Shown here in pieces: positions 33,289-41,708 of a stretch of 64,000 nt of DNA. The notes under the pieces are model-generated. The model worked only from the letters and a program-made list of their open reading frames with translations, did no database searches and was not told the origin of the DNA. Each line of letters starts with the position of its first letter. Position 1 is the stretch's first letter. Source of the DNA: Mesorhizobium tamadayense (GTDB taxonomy: Bacteria > Pseudomonadota > Alphaproteobacteria > Rhizobiales > Rhizobiaceae). Location of the stretch: assembly GCF_003863365.1 (NCBI RefSeq), contig NZ_RQXT01000030.1:1-64000 (forward strand), written 5' to 3'. The translations under genes were made by a program, and so were the position numbers.

Positions 33289-34002
33289 TCAGGTTGTGCG
33301 ATTTTTGGCGATGACTTGCTCAATACCTCTGTAGTGATCGTCGAGCCGGCTGCGTGCCCGATCGACATCCTTGGCGGCGACCGCCTCGACGATTTCATGA
33401 TGATCGCGCCAGGTGGCGAGCGGCGTCGGATTGTCGAGATTGGTGAAGTCGGAAGCCTTGTTGAACGCCACCCAGAAGATGTCGATGAGAGCGCTCAGCA
33501 TGTGGTTGTTCTGGCAGCGGAACAGCATCTGGTGGAACTGCTGGTCCTCCTCGGCAAAGCTCTCGCTGCGCTCGGCCCGCTGGCGCATGCTTTCAGTCAG
33601 CCGGCGAAGCTCGTCGATGTCCTCGGTGCTGATCATCTCGATGGTCTTGGCAATCAGTCCGGTCTCGAGCACGCGGCGGATCTCGCGCAGCTCCTCGACG
33701 TCGCGCAGCGAGTCCTGCAGGCCGTAAGCCAGATTGTCGAGCAGTGGCTTGAATGAGAATTCCTTGACGAACACGCCGATGCCGCGGCGCGTCTCCAATA
33801 TGCCGATCGATTCCAGCGCCTTGATCGCTTCGCGAACCGAGTTGCGGCCAACGCCGAGCTGCTGGGCCAGGAACGTCTCCGGCGGCAGCGGATCGCCCGC
33901 CTTCAGTCTGTTCGCCTCGATATATTTGCGCAAGCTCTCCTGCACGCTCACATGCAGAAGCGGTGGTCGGCTGAGCGGCTCAATCGACTTTAATTCCGCC
34001 AT
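33289..34002 (-). CDS. GntR-type transcriptional regulator, FadR subfamily
   Basis: A 237-residue regulator starting at ATG 34002 (MAELKSIEPL); the frame extends upstream without need. The N-terminal winged helix has VSVQESLRKYIEANRL, PPETFLAQQLGVGRNSVREAI and LESIGILETRRGIGVF. The FCD effector domain contains the metal or ligand histidine pattern FHQMLFRCQNN and WRDHHEIVEAV. It leads the leftward transporter operon and faces the rightward catabolic operon, so it very likely represses both from the near-palindrome in the intergenic region, released by a carboxylated substrate or intermediate. Confidence 0.88.
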   Translation of the reverse strand: MAELKSIEPLSRPPLLHVSVQESLRKYIEANRLKAGDPLPPETFLAQQLGVGRNSVREAIKALESIGILETRRGIGVFVKEFSFKPLLDNLAYGLQDSLRDVEELREIRRVLETGLIAKTIEMISTEDIDELRRLTESMRQRAERSESFAEEDQQFHQMLFRCQNNHMLSALIDIFWVAFNKASDFTNLDNPTPLATWRDHHEIVEAVAAKDVDRARSRLDDHYRGIEQVIAKNRTT

Positions 34003-34081
34003 AGTTGCTCCCTGCTCCCACTGTTGTCCGACGCCGAATAACCACATCGCGCGGGAGGTTGACGACTTGTCCTATAACGAC

Positions 34082-34099
34082 TTGTAGGATATCCTGCAA
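34082..34099. promoter_or_regulatory. Near-palindromic operator for the divergent FadR-type regulon
   Basis: TTGTAGGATATCCTGCAA is an 18-base palindrome with eight of nine pairs matching. A second inverted TCCTA...TAGGA relation spans 34069-34089. The site lies about 80 bases upstream of the regulator gene and 24 bases upstream of the first oxidoreductase gene, where it would overlap a promoter. FadR-family GntR proteins bind palindromes of this size. The link is positional. Confidence 0.55.
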
Positions 34100-34122
34100 G
34101 CCATCGGAGGAAATATCGGGAT

Positions 34123-35094
34123 ATGAAGATCGTTTTGGCCGGCACGAGCCATTGGCACGCCGACATGCACCTCGATGCGGCGCGCACTGCCGGAGCTGAA
34201 ATCATCGGCGTGTGGGACGAGGACGAGGCGCATGCAAGGGGTTTTGCGGCGCGAAATTCACTGAGCGCGATTGCTGCATTCGAAGGCGTCCTGGCAGCAC
34301 CAGCCGATCTGATTCTGCTGATGGGACATCCTTCGACCGTACCCGCCAGGGCGCGCGGCGTGATCGAGGCTGATATCCCGCTTATCCTTGAGAAGCCGGC
34401 AGCGAGCAGCACAGCGCCGCTGATCCAGTTGCGAGACCTCGCCCACGAGCGAAAAGCCTTCGTCAGCGTGCCTTTGCCCAACCGCTTCGGCCCGGCAGTG
34501 ATCGCCTTTGAAAGACTGCGCCAAGAAGGTGGCGCCGGCCAACTCGCGCACTGCCATTTCCGCGTCGTCAACGGGCCGCCCGAGCGCTATGCCGCCGACG
34601 GCGTTGCCTGGGTGGTGGACCCCGCGATTGGCGGTGGCGGCGCATTGCGCAACCTGGGCATTCACGGTGTCAATGCTGCGCTGAGCCTCGCCAGCGGAGA
34701 GCTCCGTCTCAAGTCTGTATCGGTGGACAACCGCATCCACAGGTCTCCGGTTGAGGACTATGCGCTGCTGGTGCTGAAGGACGAGGCCGGCGCGCTGTTT
34801 ACCGTTGAGGCGGGTTACACATTCGCCTCAATGCAGCCCGGCGGCGATTTCGAATGGCGTATCGTCAGCGCCAACGCCACGCTCATCGACCGTGGCGACA
34901 GGGCGATCTGCGCGACGCGCCACGACGCTGCACTTGTCGAGCTGCCGGTCGAGCTGCCGGCTACACGTTACCGGCTCAGCATGCGCGACACGTTCGAACG
35001 GTTGCAGCGCAAGGCTGCGCCCGCAATCTCCATAGACGACTATGTGGCGGCGATGTCGCTAATCGACGCCGCGTACCAGAAGGCAGGACGATGA
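34123..35094 (+). CDS. Gfo/Idh/MocA-family oxidoreductase
   Basis: A 323-residue NAD(P)-dependent oxidoreductase. The N-terminal fold reads KIVLAGTSHWHADMHLDA; the usual GxGxxG turn is replaced by AGTSHWH, an unusual variant. The family LEKPAAS motif (EKP) is at about residue 91, and the C-terminal sheet contains PAIGGGGALRNLGIHGVN. ATG 34123 follows GGAGG. It is the first gene of the rightward operon; the next gene overlaps its stop by four bases. Members oxidise sugars, sugar acids or inositols. Confidence 0.85.
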   Translation: MKIVLAGTSHWHADMHLDAARTAGAEIIGVWDEDEAHARGFAARNSLSAIAAFEGVLAAPADLILLMGHPSTVPARARGVIEADIPLILEKPAASSTAPLIQLRDLAHERKAFVSVPLPNRFGPAVIAFERLRQEGGAGQLAHCHFRVVNGPPERYAADGVAWVVDPAIGGGGALRNLGIHGVNAALSLASGELRLKSVSVDNRIHRSPVEDYALLVLKDEAGALFTVEAGYTFASMQPGGDFEWRIVSANATLIDRGDRAICATRHDAALVELPVELPATRYRLSMRDTFERLQRKAAPAISIDDYVAAMSLIDAAYQKAGR

Positions 35095-36086
35095 TTGGAA
35101 TAGGCATTATCGGCGCGGGCGATTTTGGCGCCGTGCATGCGCGCGCGATCAGGGAGGTCGATGACATACGCCTCGTCGCGGCCTGCCGTGGAGACGCGAC
35201 GGCGCTGGCCGCCTTCACGGCCGAACATGGCGGCATGGGCTACCCCGACTGGCGCGACCTTCTCGAAGACAGCAACGTCGATGCCGTCGTCATCGCTGCC
35301 CCGCACGCATTGCATGCCGAAATGGCGATCGCCGCGGCCAAGGCCGGCAAGCACATTCTGCTTGAAAAGCCGATGGCGCGAACGGTGGCCGAATGCGATG
35401 CGATCAATGCGGCGGTGACGGAGAATGGCGTCAAGCTGATGGTCGCCCATCTGCTGCATTTCTCGAAACCCTGCATGGCAGCAAAGAAGATCATCGATGC
35501 GGGTGAGATCGGACGGCCGCTGATCGCGTCGAGCTGGATGATCAAGCTCTGGATGGAGCATAACCGACGCGACTGGCACCTGCGCAACGCCACCGGTGGC
35601 GGCATGCTGATGACCGCCGGCATTCACGCGCTCGACCGTCTCATCTGGCTGATGGACGACGGAGTCAAGTCGGTGAGCGCCATGCTCGGCGCGAAGTTTC
35701 ACGAACAGGAAGCGGATGACACGTCGATGCTGGCGCTGCGTTTCAAAGGCGGCGGCCTGGGTCAAGTACAAAGCGTCGGCTATCGCAATGGCGCGGTCGG
35801 CTTTGCGATGGACCTCATCTGCGAGCGCGGCACGCTGCACATCGACATGGATCGCGGCACGATGATTGGCCAGGATACGGTGTGGACCGAGGTGCCGGAT
35901 TCGTTCGAGCCCGCCTGGATGCACAATGCGGTGAAACGCGAATGGGCAGCGCTGCGTGACGCCATCGTTCGGGACAAGCCGGTACCGGTGACCGGCGCCT
36001 ATGGGCGCAAGCTCATCGGCGTCATCGAGGCAGCCTACGCTTCGGACAAATCCCGCCGCGAGGAGATGATCGCCGATGCTGGCTGA
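35091..36086 (+). CDS. Gfo/Idh/MocA-family oxidoreductase
   Basis: The frame is open far upstream in the preceding gene, but the ATG at 35091 overlaps that gene's stop and begins MIGIGIIGAGDFGAVHARA, with a canonical GxGxxG, giving 331 residues. The EKP motif appears as LLEKPMART near residue 95, and the active-site region has GGGMLMTAGIHALDRL with the conserved His. It is a paralogue of the gene just upstream and may catalyse a second oxidation or a reverse reduction on the same pathway. The stop overlaps the hydratase start by 11 bases. Confidence 0.9.
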   Translation: MIGIGIIGAGDFGAVHARAIREVDDIRLVAACRGDATALAAFTAEHGGMGYPDWRDLLEDSNVDAVVIAAPHALHAEMAIAAAKAGKHILLEKPMARTVAECDAINAAVTENGVKLMVAHLLHFSKPCMAAKKIIDAGEIGRPLIASSWMIKLWMEHNRRDWHLRNATGGGMLMTAGIHALDRLIWLMDDGVKSVSAMLGAKFHEQEADDTSMLALRFKGGGLGQVQSVGYRNGAVGFAMDLICERGTLHIDMDRGTMIGQDTVWTEVPDSFEPAWMHNAVKREWAALRDAIVRDKPVPVTGAYGRKLIGVIEAAYASDKSRREEMIADAG

Positions 36087-36825
36087 TATCGATGCAATTG
36101 CCAAGGCGATCGCCGAGGCTTACAGGAATCCGGGCCAACGCGTACCGGCATCGCGTTTCATCGACTTGACGCGCAATGAAGCACTGGCGATCCAGGGCGA
36201 AGTCATGAAGCTGCTTGGCGAAAGCGCGCCCGTTGCCAAGGTAGCGATGCCGCCCGATGGAATTGCGACGGGTGCGCCTATTCCCGCCGGAATGGTAATC
36301 GACGACGGCGGAACGATCGAACTTGGCGAACGCGATCTCGCCGGGCTTGAGATCGAAATGGCTGTGCGACTTGGCGCCGACCTGACGCCCGAGATCGCCA
36401 AAGCTGGCCACTCGGCCGTGTTGCAGACCATCGAGCATTTCGTCCTCGGCATCGAGCTCATCGGCTCCCGCATCGACGACCGGACCAAAGCCGGCCCTTT
36501 CGGCCCACTGGCCGACAATATGGTCACCGGCGGCTATGTCATCGGGACGCAGGTACTGGCGCAAGAGCCGAAGGTCGAGGGCCTGGCGATCACGCTTTCC
36601 AGCGACGGGGCGATCCTCCAGCGTGAGACCACGAAATACCCGTTCGGCGACGCCATCTCTCCCGTCATTGCTTTCGCCGGGATGGCCGACGATCATTTCG
36701 GCGGTTTTAGAAAAGGCATGGTGATCACCACCGGATCACTGTCGCCGCTGCTGATCGTTCCAAGGAAGGGTCGCATCAAGATCAGCCTTGGCGACTTTGC
36801 GCCGCTCTCCTTCACGCTTCGCTAG
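36076..36825 (+). CDS. 2-keto-4-pentenoate hydratase-like protein (FAH superfamily)
   Basis: A 249-residue protein of the MhpD/hydratase branch of the fumarylacetoacetate hydrolase superfamily. The metal-binding acidic motif appears as ERDLAGLEIEMAVRLG, followed by VLGIELIGSRI, DNMVTGGYVIG and the C-terminal GMVITTGSLSPLL. The family hydrates 2-keto-alkenoates or decarboxylates related acids. Between two oxidoreductases and an aldolase it probably acts on a 2-keto-3-deoxy-type acid. It lies 7 bases before the aldolase gene. Confidence 0.85.
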   Translation: MLADIDAIAKAIAEAYRNPGQRVPASRFIDLTRNEALAIQGEVMKLLGESAPVAKVAMPPDGIATGAPIPAGMVIDDGGTIELGERDLAGLEIEMAVRLGADLTPEIAKAGHSAVLQTIEHFVLGIELIGSRIDDRTKAGPFGPLADNMVTGGYVIGTQVLAQEPKVEGLAITLSSDGAILQRETTKYPFGDAISPVIAFAGMADDHFGGFRKGMVITTGSLSPLLIVPRKGRIKISLGDFAPLSFTLR

Positions 36826-36832
36826 TCCAACC

Positions 36833-37771
36833 ATGAGCTATCATCTCTCCGCCCTCCCCGCACATGCGCCGCGCGGCATCTGGGGCGCCGTAATGCTGGC
36901 GGTGGGCCTGGATGGCAATATCGACTGGAGCGCCACGCAAGAGACCGTCGCGCAGCTCTGCGCATCGGGCGTTCACGGCATCTATTCCAACGGCACGGCA
37001 TGCGAGTTCCATTGCCAGACGGAAGCCGAATTCAACCGTCTGAGCGAGATGGTGGCACAAGTCGCAGGCGCTGCGAAAACCCCTTTCCAGGTCGGCATCA
37101 GCCAGTCCAATCCGCGCGTTGCACGCGAGCGGCTGAAGCGCGTTGCCGGGCTGACCCCCTCGGCAGTGCAATTCACATTGCCGGACTGGTGGCCACCAAG
37201 CGATGAGGAAATGCTGCGTTTCGTCTCGGGTTTGGCCGAGGCAGCGCCGGATACTCCTCTGGTGCTCTACAACCCGCCGCATGCCAAGCGGCGGCTGACG
37301 ATTGAGGGCATCATCGCGATGCGCGCTAAAGTGCCGACATTGGTCGGCGCCAAGCTGCCAGGCGGCGACGCCAGCTGGTATGCCGACATGCGGCGCGAAG
37401 TGCCCGGCTTTTCGGTTTTCGTACCCGGCCACATGCTTGCGACCGGCTATGCCCACGGCGCGCATGGCAGCTACTCCAACGTCGCCTGTCTCAGCCCCAA
37501 GGGTGCATTGCAATGGTGGGCTCAGATAGTTGCCGAAGAACATGCCGCCGTCGAGATGCAGGTTCGCATCCAGGCGTTCATCACCGACCATGTCCTGCCG
37601 TTTAGGGCGCGTTACGCCGTCAGCGACGCTGCCCTCGACAAAGCGATGGCCGCAGCCGGCGGCTGGGGTACGCTCGGGCCGCGGTTACTATGGCCCTATT
37701 CATCGGTTCCGGGTGAAGACATACCGGCATTGGCGAAGGCCGCTCGCGCGGCCTTCCCCGAATGGTTCTAG
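36833..37771 (+). CDS. DapA-like pyruvate-dependent aldolase
   Basis: ATG 36833 (MSYHLSALPAHAPRGIWG) gives 312 residues; the frame upstream overlaps the hydratase and is not needed. The catalytic Tyr is in LVLYNPPHAKR (about residue 144), and the Schiff-base Lys is in LVGAKLPGGDASWY (about residue 172). It is only distantly related to the DapA-like enzyme in the transporter operon, so the two probably act on different steps. It closes the rightward operon. Substrate unknown; sugar-acid aldol cleavage to pyruvate is the likely role. Confidence 0.85.
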   Translation: MSYHLSALPAHAPRGIWGAVMLAVGLDGNIDWSATQETVAQLCASGVHGIYSNGTACEFHCQTEAEFNRLSEMVAQVAGAAKTPFQVGISQSNPRVARERLKRVAGLTPSAVQFTLPDWWPPSDEEMLRFVSGLAEAAPDTPLVLYNPPHAKRRLTIEGIIAMRAKVPTLVGAKLPGGDASWYADMRREVPGFSVFVPGHMLATGYAHGAHGSYSNVACLSPKGALQWWAQIVAEEHAAVEMQVRIQAFITDHVLPFRARYAVSDAALDKAMAAAGGWGTLGPRLLWPYSSVPGEDIPALAKAARAAFPEWF

Positions 37772-37774
37772 CGG

Positions 37775-38050
37775 TCAGGCGCGCTTCGTCTCGCCGCCGA
37801 TGCCGCGGGTGACCACGTCGTCGATTTCGGCTGCGCCATAGCCATATTCGGCAAGGATTCGGGTGTGTGTTCGCCAACGAGCGGCGCAGGACGTACGATC
37901 GCCGCCGGCGTCTCCGACAGTTTCACCATCGGCGCCACCACCTTCACTTCGCCAGCCGTCGGGTGCTTGTAGGAATTGATTATGCCATGTGCTGGACCTG
38001 TGGGTCGCGCTCCACCTGAAGATGGATCTTGACCTCGCTCATCAGATGTA
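37775..38050 (-). pseudogene. CaiB/BaiF CoA-transferase, C-terminal remnant with two frameshifts
   Basis: Three minus-strand frames give the C-terminus of a family III CoA-transferase in order: VERDPQVQHM, then SYKHPTAGEVKVVAPMVKL with SETPAAIVRPAPLVGEHT, then RILAEYGYGAAEIDDVV to a stop at 37775-37777. One-base shifts are needed near 37985 and near 37868. The catalytic N-terminal half is missing. It ends four bases after the aldolase stop, on the opposite strand. Confidence 0.7.
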
Positions 38051-38612
38051 GACGGCGAGCATCGCGCTCAGAAGATCGGGCCCAAACGCGACTGGTCAAG
38101 AAGCCTTCGGAAGGACACACGGTAGCGGCCGTAGCCCGCCTTCACGAGCAGTCCCTCGCCTCGGCGGCCTACGTCCGACCGACGCCCTCTGCGAAGGTCG
38201 GATTGGCGATGTCATCGAAGCGGCGCAATCCAATAGCGAACTCTGCGCGGCCTGAAGGTCAGACCACCTTCAACGCAGCGGCGCGATACCGCTCATAGCC
38301 GACCGTCACGAGCAGCCCTTCCTCACATCCGGGAGAGATAGTACCGTGGGATGCCGATGTCGGCGAGATCAAGGATCCGCGAGTAATACCGCCTCGTATT
38401 CGGGGCGCGACGATTCGAAATGAAGGTCGAGCCAGCCGGCATCGCTCGCTTCGTGACCGGTGGACGTTTCGTTTCTGGCAGACAAATGACTACCCCCCGT
38501 TATGCGCGTCACAGATACAAGCGTACCAAACGGCATCACGCAATGGCGGTGCGAACCTACGTGGAACCGAACGCCGGTCATTGCTCTCGTCGTTTGAAGG
38601 TTAGATGGACAG
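38051..38612. other. Decayed DNA with no supported gene
   Basis: Short coding-like stretches on the minus strand change frame often. Two diverged copies of one motif, GLLVKAGYGRYR near 38140 and GLLVTVGYERYR near 38300, suggest remnants of a duplicated gene, which I cannot name. No promoter, RNA or intact repeat is evident. Confidence 0.35.
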
Positions 38613-39038
38613 ATGACATTGCGCGGAAAAACCGGCTGGCGCGAGATCGAGGTCGGCTGCGGCTCGTCCGACGCCACCTGCCCGGTCGTGGCGCTGGAGA
38701 CTTGGCTCAAACTCGCCCGGATCGCGCATGGGCCGCTCTTCCGGCGTGTCCCCGGCCAGGGCAAGGCAGCTGGCGCCGACCGGCTCAATGACCAGGAGGT
38801 TGCGCGCCTCGTCAAGCGCACAGCCCTCACGGCCGGCGTACGCGGCGATCTGCCGGAAGGCGAGCGCGTGGAAAAGTTCGCGGGCCATTCGCTGCGCGCT
38901 GGCCTCGCCTCCTCGGCCGAGGTCGATGAGCGCTATGTGCAAAAGCACCTTGGTCAAGTCTCCGCGGAAATGACCCGTCGTTACCAGCGCCGTCGCGACC
39001 GCTTCCGCGTCAATCTCACCAGGGCGAGCGGTCTCTAA
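38613..39038 (+). pseudogene. Tyrosine recombinase, C-terminal catalytic fragment
   Basis: About 140 residues of a phage-type integrase catalytic domain: LRGKTGWREIEVGC, ATCPVVALETWL, then the HxxR box KFAGHSLRAGLASSA and the Tyr box VQKHLGQVSAEMTRRYQRR. The first catalytic Arg and the whole core-binding domain are missing, so it cannot recombine DNA. The end is natural. A related scrap occurs at 60780-60900. Confidence 0.7.
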
Positions 39039-39112
39039 GCCTGTCTCTACGAGCTTGGGACGCCGGTACTTCCTTGCAAAATTGGAACTGTACTCCATAA
39101 TTGCAAGGATGA

Positions 39113-40165
39113 TTGCTCGGGCCCCGTCAGGTCGGCAAAACCACCCTTGCGCTCAGCATTGCCGAACGGCGTCCTTCGATCTATCTCGACCTCGAATCCG
39201 ACGCCGACCGCGCCCGACTTGCCGAGCCGGAGCTTTATCTGGCCGACCATCAGGACAAACTGGTCATCCTGGACGAGGTCCACCGGCTGCCAAACCTGTT
39301 CCAGAACCTGCGCGGGCTGATCGACCGAGGCCGCCGCAGCAGCCGAAAAGCCGGCCGTTTCCTGCTGCTGGGATCGGCGTCCATGGATTTGCTGAAGCAG
39401 TCAGGCGAGACCCTTGCCGGCCGCATTGCCTATCTTGAAATGGATCCGATCGACGGTCTCGAGGTCGGCGCAGCCGATCTTGGTCCGCTTTGGGTGCGCG
39501 GCGGCTTCCCCGACAGCTTTCTGGCCACCAGCGACCGCGCCAGTCAGCGGTGGCGGCAGGACTTCATGCGCACCTATCTGGAGCGCGACATTCCCCTTCT
39601 CGGCCCACGGATCCCGGCCGAGACACTGCGGCGTTTCTGGACCATGCTGGCGCACCACCAGGCCGGCCTGCTCAATGCTGCCGAGTTCGCCCGTGCACTT
39701 GGCGTGGACGGCAAGACCGTCGCGTCCTATCTCGACCTGCTCGTCGATCTCTTGCTGGTTCGCCGGCTGGAACCGTGGCATGCCAATGTCGGCAAACGTC
39801 TGGTCAAATCCCCGCGGGTCTATGTTCGCGACAGCGTCACCCATGCACTGCTCGGTCTCGTCACGCAGGAAGACGTGCTTGGACATCCAGTGGCCGGCGC
39901 CTCCTGGGAAGGCTTTGTGATCGAGACCCTCACTGCGACCGCCCCCACCGGCACGCAAAGCAATTTCTACCGAACAGCCGCGGGCGCGGAAATCGACCTG
40001 CTGCTCACGTTACCGGGCCAGCGCCTCTGGGCCATCGAAATCAAGCGAAGCCTGACTCCGAAGCTAGAAAAAGGCTACCATCAGGCCTGCCAGGACCTTA
40101 ACCCGGAGCGGCGCATCGTCGTCTTTCCGGGATCGGAGCGTTTTCCGCTCCAGCATGGCAAATAG
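39113..40165 (+). CDS. AAA-type ATPase with DUF4143 domain, N-terminally truncated
   Basis: The frame begins directly at the P-loop, MLGPRQVGKTTLAL, with a stop codon immediately before the TTG at 39113; relatives have 25-35 more residues ahead of it. Walker B is LVILDEVHRLPN, and the sensor region is GRFLLLGSAS. The C-terminal DUF4143 nuclease-like fold keeps GAEIDLLLTL and WAIEIKRS, the D..ExK pattern. These ATPases are common in mobile DNA with roles still unclear. The missing N-terminus at a junction with integrase remnants makes activity doubtful. Confidence 0.75.
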   Translation: MLGPRQVGKTTLALSIAERRPSIYLDLESDADRARLAEPELYLADHQDKLVILDEVHRLPNLFQNLRGLIDRGRRSSRKAGRFLLLGSASMDLLKQSGETLAGRIAYLEMDPIDGLEVGAADLGPLWVRGGFPDSFLATSDRASQRWRQDFMRTYLERDIPLLGPRIPAETLRRFWTMLAHHQAGLLNAAEFARALGVDGKTVASYLDLLVDLLLVRRLEPWHANVGKRLVKSPRVYVRDSVTHALLGLVTQEDVLGHPVAGASWEGFVIETLTATAPTGTQSNFYRTAAGAEIDLLLTLPGQRLWAIEIKRSLTPKLEKGYHQACQDLNPERRIVVFPGSERFPLQHGK

Positions 40166-40166
40166 G

Positions 40167-40337
40167 CCCGCGCTCATAAATAAGGCGACCGTCTGACGAC
40201 TTTTTGAACTCGTCCTGCCAAAGGGTAATGGCAACGGTCTTGGTTCCCTCATTTCGAGCCGACCAACTCCACTGCGCGTTAACCGGAGCTGTACCGAAAT
40301 GCGCAAAGGCCGCAGTGTGCGTGTATTTCTTCGGCAT
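40167..40337 (-). pseudogene. Hypothetical protein, N-terminal fragment
   Basis: About 57 residues starting MPKKYTHTAAFAHFGTAPV and continuing with WSARNEGTKTVAITLWQDEF and RLIYERG look like the start of a conserved soluble protein. The frame then runs into the end of the DUF4143 gene on the other strand, so the rest was lost at a junction near 40166. I do not recognise a function. Confidence 0.45.
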
Positions 40338-40688
40338 GTGTCTCTCCCATCGTCATCGGAAGGTAAGCACCATCGCTCAGGCCCCCACAAGCCCCCAGTC
40401 CGCCGCCCACCAGGCATAGGCGACAGGAAGCATCGCCAAGCACCTCTCTACCCTACAGTCATCACAGTCATCGCTAAGGCTCGCCTCGACGCCAACGCGG
40501 CCCCTACAGGCGTCAATGGGCTTACCGGCGGCCCGACCAACATTGTCAACTGCTGAGATCGAGAAGCGCCTGAAGGCACTCGGGTTAGGGATCGAGTTCA
40601 AGAGCTGTCGTCAGTACGGCAGGACAGTTGACTATCACTGCCAGAAGAGGATACCTGCAGGATGGACGCCACGCGTCCAAATCGGACC
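40338..40688. other. A/T-richer spacer, no supported gene
   Basis: The plus strand has an 89-codon open frame (40516-40785) with no domain and atypical composition, overlapping the end of the Sel1-type pseudogene on the other strand. I regard it as unsupported. The whole 40.4-41.5 kb stretch is visibly richer in A and T than its neighbours. Confidence 0.35.
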
Positions 40689-41246
40689 TCAGAACGATCT
40701 CGGATCTTTAGGTTTATTCGACAACAAGTTCGCCATACTTATCACACCCCACATAAACAATGGTATTCCCTTGATTCTCCCATAGAAGCCGTAATCACCA
40801 CGGAGCATTTTTCTCACCAGATCTCGCTTCGCGTATACGTGACCGCCGTCCAGAGCTTTCTTAAAGTACTCCTCTGCGTCTTTTTGCGATATATGCGTAT
40901 TTCCATCCCTTCCGATCCTACTTAGCGCGTAAGCCGCAGAAATATCTCCGAGTTCTGCAGAAGACCTGTAGCTTTTGATCGCTTCGTTAATCTATCCCAT
41001 TTGCTCAAGTAAGGCGCCGGCATAAAACCAAGCCCTGGGTACGCCATTGTTTCCTAAGCTTCTATATCGCGAAAGCGCAGCGCCAATGTCTTTAGCAACG
41101 CCCAATCCTTCTTGGTACATATAAGCCAAGCAAAATGTCGCCTCCAGCGATCCCTGACGCTCCATATCTAATAAGGGCTGATAGGCTTCGGTATACCGAT
41201 TTGAACGGTATAGGCTAAACGCATCTTGGTTTTGATTGTAAGCCAT
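40689..41246 (-). pseudogene. Sel1-repeat protein interrupted by an in-frame TAG
   Basis: Sel1/TPR-like units are evident: YTEAYQPLLDMERQGSLEA, CLAYMYQEGLGVAKD, IGAALSRYRSLGNNGVPRAW and, after a TAG at 40992-40994, INEAIKSYRSSAELGD and AEEYFKKALDGGHVYAK. The same frame continues cleanly for 100 codons after the TAG to a TGA at 40689-40691 and ends in a hydrophobic tail (IPLFMWGVISMANLL). A single base change explains the TAG. The start is uncertain; 41246 is the first ATG after the junction with the TIR-like fragment. Confidence 0.6.
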
Positions 41247-41256
41247 CTGAATAAAC

Positions 41257-41442
41257 TCAGTGGCATTCCTCCACGATTTGCTGAATCTTCGAGAAGCGGT
41301 TCTCGCCCGCGTCGTCAGATTCGGTCGCGCACCGCGCACGGAATCCTGACCGGATCACAGTAAAAACTATCGCGTGGAATAGGGGCTCAAATTCGGCATC
41401 GAAGGCACAGTTGATGAACACATTGCGCGGATGCGCAGCCAT
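41257..41442 (-). pseudogene. TIR-like/nucleotide-binding domain protein, N-terminal fragment
   Basis: Sixty residues beginning MAAHPRNVFINCAFD with EFEPLFHAIVFTVIRSGF and RFSKIQQIVEEC match the N-terminal Rossmann-like part of a widespread bacterial family whose full members continue GIHDISRTE...RFNMPLELG. Here the protein stops at the point where Sel1-like coding starts. Its ATG overlaps the stop of the small upstream gene (TGATG). The family is similar in outline to TIR-type domains found in defence systems; this is my inference. Confidence 0.5.
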
Positions 41443-41708
41443 CAATAATTCTTACTGTTCGATAAGCGGCCGTCGCTCCCCTTCACTTCTTTAATCGTGC
41501 CGCGTATCTCACTTTGCGTGAAATGCGTCGGCTTGGTGGCAGGCTTCAGGATCACAACCCCGTCACTGGTCCGTCCAACCGAATTGGCGCCCTTCGTCGT
41601 GACAAACTGGCCTGATGACGCCGAGCGCCGAGCGGTAGTTGCTGTTTCGCCATCGTCCAGATATGGCGCAAGCAGCGTGCGGGCGCAAGGTCTTGCGGTA
41701 ACTGTCAC
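41442..41708 (-). CDS. Small basic hypothetical protein coupled to the TIR-like gene
   Basis: An 88-codon frame starting with GTG at 41708, overlapping the stop of the AttH-like gene. The conserved-looking part is SGQFVTTKGANSVGRTSDG followed by VVILKPATKPTHFTQSEI and a Lys-rich tail. The ORF stop overlaps the TIR-like start, so the two were translationally coupled. The first 25 residues look unrelated, and the original start may have been replaced at the boundary of the ABC cassette. Function unknown; a small partner or antitoxin of the TIR-like protein is possible. Confidence 0.45.
   Translation of the reverse strand: MTVTARPCARTLLAPYLDDGETATTARRSASSGQFVTTKGANSVGRTSDGVVILKPATKPTHFTQSEIRGTIKEVKGSDGRLSNSKNY

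Noticed and set aside
40516..40785. An 89-codon plus-strand ORF in the A/T-rich block
   Set aside because: It overlaps the end of the Sel1-repeat reading frame, which has clear repeat structure, and has no motif.
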